In this document: positions 60,084-64,000 of the stretch, one piece after another
How positions within the stretch are numbered: the first letter of the stretch is position 1
How the letters are laid out: each line of letters begins with the position of its first letter
Source of the DNA: Chitinophaga japonensis
GTDB taxonomy: Bacteria > Bacteroidota > Bacteroidia > Chitinophagales > Chitinophagaceae
Assembly: GCF_007830125.1 (NCBI RefSeq)
Contig: NZ_VLLG01000003.1
Span: 1,292,247-1,356,246, forward strand
Direction: 5' to 3'
Length of the DNA: 64,000 nt
Translations under genes and position numbers: made by a program
Notes under the pieces: generated by a model
Databases searched by the model: none
Seen by the model: the letters and a program-made list of their open reading frames with translations, nothing else
Told to the model about the DNA's origin: nothing

Positions 60084-63000
60084 TTAATGGAAGATGTAGC
60101 GGATACCGATCTGGCTCTGCCAGCGGGAAGTCTGGAATCCTGCGTCATCAATGGCAGCTACTGTCTTGTCGTCATTCTTATGAGGAGAAGAGAAGTTATA
60201 CTGCGGTGTAGTACCATCTGCTGCAAAGCCTATGAAGTCGATCAGACCATAGTTATTGTAGCTCATACCGCTGCGGGTGGTGTAGATCCGTCCCCAATCC
60301 TTGTTCAGCATGTTGCCCAGGTTGAACACATCAAAGGTAAGTTGCAGGGTATGGGTTTTACCGTTGCGCTGGCTGAGGTAGAAGTTCTGTTCCAGGTGCA
60401 GGTCAAAGATGTTGGTAAACGGAGCACGGGTGCCGTTCTTTTCGGCATACTCGCCACGGTGCTTGCTCAGGTACTTGTCATTCTCGATGAAGTTGTTCAG
60501 TGCAGCCCATTGCTCTGCAGCGGTAACTACTGTACCATCGTCTTCCGTATAGTCTACCAGGTTAATGTCGCTGGCCGTTCTCGGGATGTAGATCAGGTTC
60601 AGCCCCTTATCGCTGCTGCTGCCGGTATAGTCCTTCACTACGTTCTGGGCGGGCACATCGCGGTAGCCATAGGAGAAGCGGTCGCCGGACTGGCCGGTGT
60701 AGAACAGGGTTACGGAAGTACCGAAGTGCTTGGCGTAGTCTTTCCGGTAAGTAACGGAAGCAATGATCCTGTGGCCCATGTCATACACGGAGTAACCCAG
60801 CTCTGCTGCGTTACGGCCGTTTACGTTCGGCACCCTCCATTGGGAAGAGTTCTGGGAGGACTGGCCGTCGTTTACTGACTTGGCGCTGCCGTAGGTATAA
60901 GCAGCCGTAGCGCTCAGACCGTTGTTGAAGGCTTTCTGTAACTGGGCGGTGATGTTGTAGCTGTAACCTTCGCTGGTATTGTCGGCAAACATGATGTCCG
61001 TATAGTTGCCTCTTACGGCGCTGCCCACGTTCTCCCAGATAGTGCGGTGATCACCGCCGTTGCCGGTAACGGTTTGTCCGCTGTTAATATATGACAGGTT
61101 GAAATAGTTTACATTATTGATATTCTTGGTATAGATACCTTCCAAAGTACCTACCATGCCCCAGGGCAGCTTCTGGTCTACAGCCAGGCTGGCGCGGAAT
61201 ACCTGCGGGAACTTGAAGTCCTTGGCAAAGAGGTCTATCTGGCCGGAAGGCGTAGCTTCTATGCTGGGCTGGTCGTTCCAGTTCGGGTTGAAGGTGATCG
61301 GCTGGTTGGTAGGGCTCGTGGGCTGTGACGGGTCATAACGCAGGCTCATGCCACCTACTGTCATGCCATTGTTATTGTACATACCGCCGGGCCATACAAA
61401 GGGGATACGGCTGGTAAAGATACCGGCGCCACCGCGCAGTTGCGTGGTCTGGTCGCCTTTCACATCCCAGTTAAAGGCAATGCGGGGAGACCACATGATC
61501 CTGGTGTCCGGTTTTACGCCGGTTTTAGCGCCCTTGATATCCCAGTTGCCGGCAGCTACTACCTGCGGCAGGATATTCTCGTTGAACTCAGTGTTCGTAG
61601 CCGGATTGTCCAGGAAGAAAGGCAGGTCGGCGCGGATACCGAATGACAGCTTGAAGCGGTCGCTCACCTGGTAATCATCCTGGGCATACAGGCTCAGTTT
61701 CATAGCCTTGAATTTGGCTGCTCCTTCCGTATCATCCCCCGTTTTGTCATCCACGGCAGAGAAGCTGCGGTTGAAGGAAACGGCAGGTTGGTCATTCAGG
61801 AAAGCATCCAGGTTTGCGAAAGAATAGGAACCATAGTTCTGGCGAATGAATACGTTGGTCATGTTGTAGTATTCATTGTTGGTGCCTATGGTAATGGTGT
61901 GCCGGCCTTTGTACAGCTCAAAGTTGTCGGTCAGCGTGATCACGTCCTGGTTCAGCAGGTTGGCGGTGGAGAATTCTTCACTGCCAAAGCTGAGCGATTC
62001 ATTGGAGATGAAAACGGAAGGGAACCGGTCGCCCATCGGGTCCCTGTTGTCCCTAACAATGTTTACCCCTACTAACAGGGAGTTGGAGGCTTTGTTGCCA
62101 AACAGGCTCTTTAATTCTGCAGTAGTGGCATTGGTGGTGGAAGTAAAGTCAATACCCTTGTTCGCAAAAGTAATGGTGTTGGCGCTGGACCTGCCGGGGC
62201 TGATGCTGTGCCCCCGGGTGTAGTTATGACGGATCGTGAATTTATGGATGTCATTGATGTTCCAGTCCAGGCGGAGGAAGAACTTCTGGCCGGTCAGTTC
62301 GCGGATGGTATTCTCATAGCCACCCGGGTCATAGCCCAGGCCGTTCAGCTTCTGCGTCAACTGTGCCAGCTCGTCGCGGCTGGCAGCCCTGGAACCACGG
62401 TTAGTCGCATAGGTTTGGTAATCAAACGGCTGAGGTGTATTGTCGTTCTGTAATTCTACGTTAAAGAAGTAGAACAGCTTGTTCTTGATGATCGGTCCGC
62501 CTATGCGCGCACCATATGTTTTAGAAGTAAAGTTGGCCAGCTTTTCCCTTTCCACTTTGGGATCGTCGGTCGGCGTTTTACCGGCCAGGTCCTGGTTGCG
62601 GAAAAAGTAATACGCAGAACCTTCGATCTCGTTGGAACCGCGGCGGGTAACGGCGTTAATAGCGCCACCGGCAAAGCCGCCCTGCTTTACGTCAAAGGGA
62701 GATACGTTAATATTGAACTGGTCGATGATATCGATACTGAAAGGAGAGATGCCGATCTGCCCGCCGTTGGCGCCATTTTCGGCCAGGCCGAAAACGTCGT
62801 TCTGCACAGCGCCGTCCACGAAGATGGCGTTGTAACGGCTGTTGGTGCCGGCAATGGAGATCGCGTTGTTGCCGCTGCCGTCCTTGGTCAGTTTGGCTTG
62901 CGGGGTCATACGCACAAAATCCGTATAGTTCCTGCCTACCGTGGGCATGTTGTCTATCTGCTGCCGGTTTACAATAGTCTGCGCCCCTTTGCGGTTGGGG

Positions 63001-63386
63001 TCAAAGATACCGCCCCGCTGGCCCACCACTTCAATTTCCTGGATGGTGCGGCCGGATTCCTGCAGGGTAGTATTTAACTTAAATGTCTGGCCCAAAGTCA
63101 GGAAAACGTTGTCCTGCTTGAATTCAGCGTAGCCGATGTAAGATACGGTCACGGTATAGGGGCCACCCACGTTCATGTTGGGCAGGCGGTAAAAGCCTTC
63201 CGCGTCGGTGGTGGTACCATATTTGGAACCGGAAGGGGTATGGACCGCTACCACGGTAGCTCCTGGCAATGCCTCGTTGTTGGGGCCGGTGATCTTACCG
63301 TTCATGCCGGAGGTCGTTACCTGGGCATAGGAGATAATTGCGCTCAACAGGAGGGAAACTGTAAGTAGAATTTTGTGAAATCCCAT
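60084..63386 (-). CDS. Oar-like TonB-dependent receptor
   Basis: 1100 residues. Signal peptide ends LSAIISYAQ. Cna-B/carboxypeptidase-like domain at about 27-110 (GMNGKITGPNNEALPGATVV), plug with TIQEIEVVGQRGGIFDPNRK, YNAIFVDGAVQNDVFGLAEN and NAVTRRGSNEIEGSAYYFFR, then a long barrel ending SQIGIRYIFH. This matches the OmpA-related Oar-type receptors of Bacteroidota. No SusD partner is near. Substrate unknown. Upstream it faces the ribB gene, with 413 bases between. Confidence 0.93.
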   Translation of the reverse strand: MGFHKILLTVSLLLSAIISYAQVTTSGMNGKITGPNNEALPGATVVAVHTPSGSKYGTTTDAEGFYRLPNMNVGGPYTVTVSYIGYAEFKQDNVFLTLGQTFKLNTTLQESGRTIQEIEVVGQRGGIFDPNRKGAQTIVNRQQIDNMPTVGRNYTDFVRMTPQAKLTKDGSGNNAISIAGTNSRYNAIFVDGAVQNDVFGLAENGANGGQIGISPFSIDIIDQFNINVSPFDVKQGGFAGGAINAVTRRGSNEIEGSAYYFFRNQDLAGKTPTDDPKVEREKLANFTSKTYGARIGGPIIKNKLFYFFNVELQNDNTPQPFDYQTYATNRGSRAASRDELAQLTQKLNGLGYDPGGYENTIRELTGQKFFLRLDWNINDIHKFTIRHNYTRGHSISPGRSSANTITFANKGIDFTSTTNATTAELKSLFGNKASNSLLVGVNIVRDNRDPMGDRFPSVFISNESLSFGSEEFSTANLLNQDVITLTDNFELYKGRHTITIGTNNEYYNMTNVFIRQNYGSYSFANLDAFLNDQPAVSFNRSFSAVDDKTGDDTEGAAKFKAMKLSLYAQDDYQVSDRFKLSFGIRADLPFFLDNPATNTEFNENILPQVVAAGNWDIKGAKTGVKPDTRIMWSPRIAFNWDVKGDQTTQLRGGAGIFTSRIPFVWPGGMYNNNGMTVGGMSLRYDPSQPTSPTNQPITFNPNWNDQPSIEATPSGQIDLFAKDFKFPQVFRASLAVDQKLPWGMVGTLEGIYTKNINNVNYFNLSYINSGQTVTGNGGDHRTIWENVGSAVRGNYTDIMFADNTSEGYSYNITAQLQKAFNNGLSATAAYTYGSAKSVNDGQSSQNSSQWRVPNVNGRNAAELGYSVYDMGHRIIASVTYRKDYAKHFGTSVTLFYTGQSGDRFSYGYRDVPAQNVVKDYTGSSSDKGLNLIYIPRTASDINLVDYTEDDGTVVTAAEQWAALNNFIENDKYLSKHRGEYAEKNGTRAPFTNIFDLHLEQNFYLSQRNGKTHTLQLTFDVFNLGNMLNKDWGRIYTTRSGMSYNNYGLIDFIGFAADGTTPQYNFSSPHKNDDKTVAAIDDAGFQTSRWQSQIGIRYIFH

Positions 63387-63799
63387 ATTAATTTGCAGTT
63401 TGATTTACCCCGCAAAATTGAGAAATAATCGGGTCAAAACTTTAACGTGGAATTAACAAATTGTTAAGGTGTGACGGTTTTCATCCAGATAGCCTGTCCT
63501 GCTGCCACCCGGTCTAACGGATGCCCCTCATTTTGCCGTTTTATTCAAAGAGTAAGGGAAGAAATTACAGTTTTTCAAATTGGTTTAAACGTAATATGTA
63601 AAAAATGGGGATAAATTGCTCTTTTTCGGCCTGTTTATTCGTTATAAGCATTAATTTTTCAGTGAAAAATGGATCGGCAACGCTAAAAGCAGGTTGATCC
63701 GTTCGGAGACCTCCCGGTACTGCTACCTCCCTTTCACCGTTACATCCTGCGCTAAATGTCCTAACTTTGCCCATTATTTCAACAGACTGATCTTTATAT
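63387..63799. other. Intergenic stretch between the TonB receptor and ribB
   Basis: No gene; a reverse frame at 63565-63939 is a shadow of ribB. A TAACTTTG box at 63762-63769 on plus is a plausible ribB -7 element, but the -33 position reads TTA, not TTG. I could not find a clear promoter for the receptor. No riboswitch fold was recognised. Confidence 0.4.
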
Positions 63800-64000
63800 A
63801 TGCTAGACAAAATTGAAGCTGCTATAGCCGACATTAAGAGCGGGAAACTGGTGATAGTAGTGGATGACGAAGACCGTGAGAACGAAGGGGATTTTGTGAC
63901 CGCTGCCCGCAACGTCACCCCGGAGATCATCAATTTCATGAGCCTTCACGGGCGCGGCCTGATATGCGCGCCTCTCTCTGAAGAGCGCTGCGAAGAGCTG
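63800..64000 (+). CDS. ribB: 3,4-dihydroxy-2-butanone 4-phosphate synthase (N-terminal part)
   Basis: 67 residues to the window edge. [20 protein letters not shown] and [15 protein letters not shown] are signatures of RibB, including the acidic metal-binding residues. It makes the four-carbon unit of riboflavin. A fused GTP cyclohydrolase II (RibBA) cannot be judged because the gene runs out of the window. Confidence 0.93.
   Translation, partial: MLDKIEAAIADIKSGKLVIVVDDEDRENEGDFVTAARNVTPEIINFMSLHGRGLICAPLSEERCEEL

Noticed and set aside
60084..63386. A second polysaccharide utilisation locus
   Set aside because: No SusD, no glycosidase and no sigma/anti-sigma pair beside this receptor.

Overview
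The window looks like a chromosomal segment of a Bacteroidota bacterium, most likely a Chitinophagaceae member close to Chitinophaga. Evidence: a SusC/SusD pair with a GH43 lipoprotein, an ECF sigma/FecR pair, GLPGLI and OMP beta-barrel families, an OmpP1/FadL protein, LytS/LytTR signalling with a propeller sensor, and promoters of the Bacteroidetes type (TTTG, 19 bases, TANNTTTG). The genus is inferred from gene style, not from a database match.

Layout. 1-3.3 kb (minus): a propeller-like secreted protein cut by the window edge, an MFS exporter and a GlxA-type AraC regulator. 3.4-11.8 kb (plus): sigma factor, anti-sigma, SusC, SusD and a GH43 glycosidase with a discoidin domain, a small arabinan/xylan-type utilisation locus. 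12.3-26.1 kb (plus): a compact nine-gene operon that starts with an 81-residue secreted six-cysteine peptide and continues with a DUF4221-like lipoprotein, a CxxC thioredoxin-like lipoprotein, an MG2-type protein, an outer-membrane beta-barrel protein, a GLPGLI protein, a divergent signal peptidase I, an O-antigen-ligase-like TPR membrane protein and a ricin/transglutaminase/discoidin lipoprotein. It ends at a strong terminator. I regard it as the best candidate for an undescribed system: making, cleaving, folding and displaying a small cysteine-rich peptide.

26.3-27.4 kb: an SPFH/Arc pair with a likely autoregulatory operator. 27.8-32.5 kb: a 4.7-kb island inserted in the 3' end of tRNA-Leu(CAG), bounded by a 14-bp direct repeat and carrying a tyrosine integrase, RloA/RloB defence genes and a PD-(D/E)XK-like nuclease candidate. 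32.6-46.8 kb: housekeeping genes (dapD, a glycosyltransferase, threonylcarbamoyl-AMP synthase, CCA transferase, miaA, FadL, proS) and a LytS/LytTR two-component pair. 46.9-53.6 kb: HtrA protease, acyl-CoA reductase, ferredoxin, ddl, PASTA, rhodanese and RidA. 54.9-60.0 kb (minus): a cluster with two ATP-grasp proteins, a GCS2-type carboxylate-amine ligase, a class I glutamine amidotransferase and an esterase, probably making an unknown amide- or peptide-linked product. 60.1-63.4 kb: an Oar-like TonB receptor. The right edge cuts ribB.

A pattern outside the gene list is also striking. Five intergenic hairpins have arms made of degenerate 7-bp tandem repeats, each with its own heptamer theme, and all sit at or just after a stop codon.
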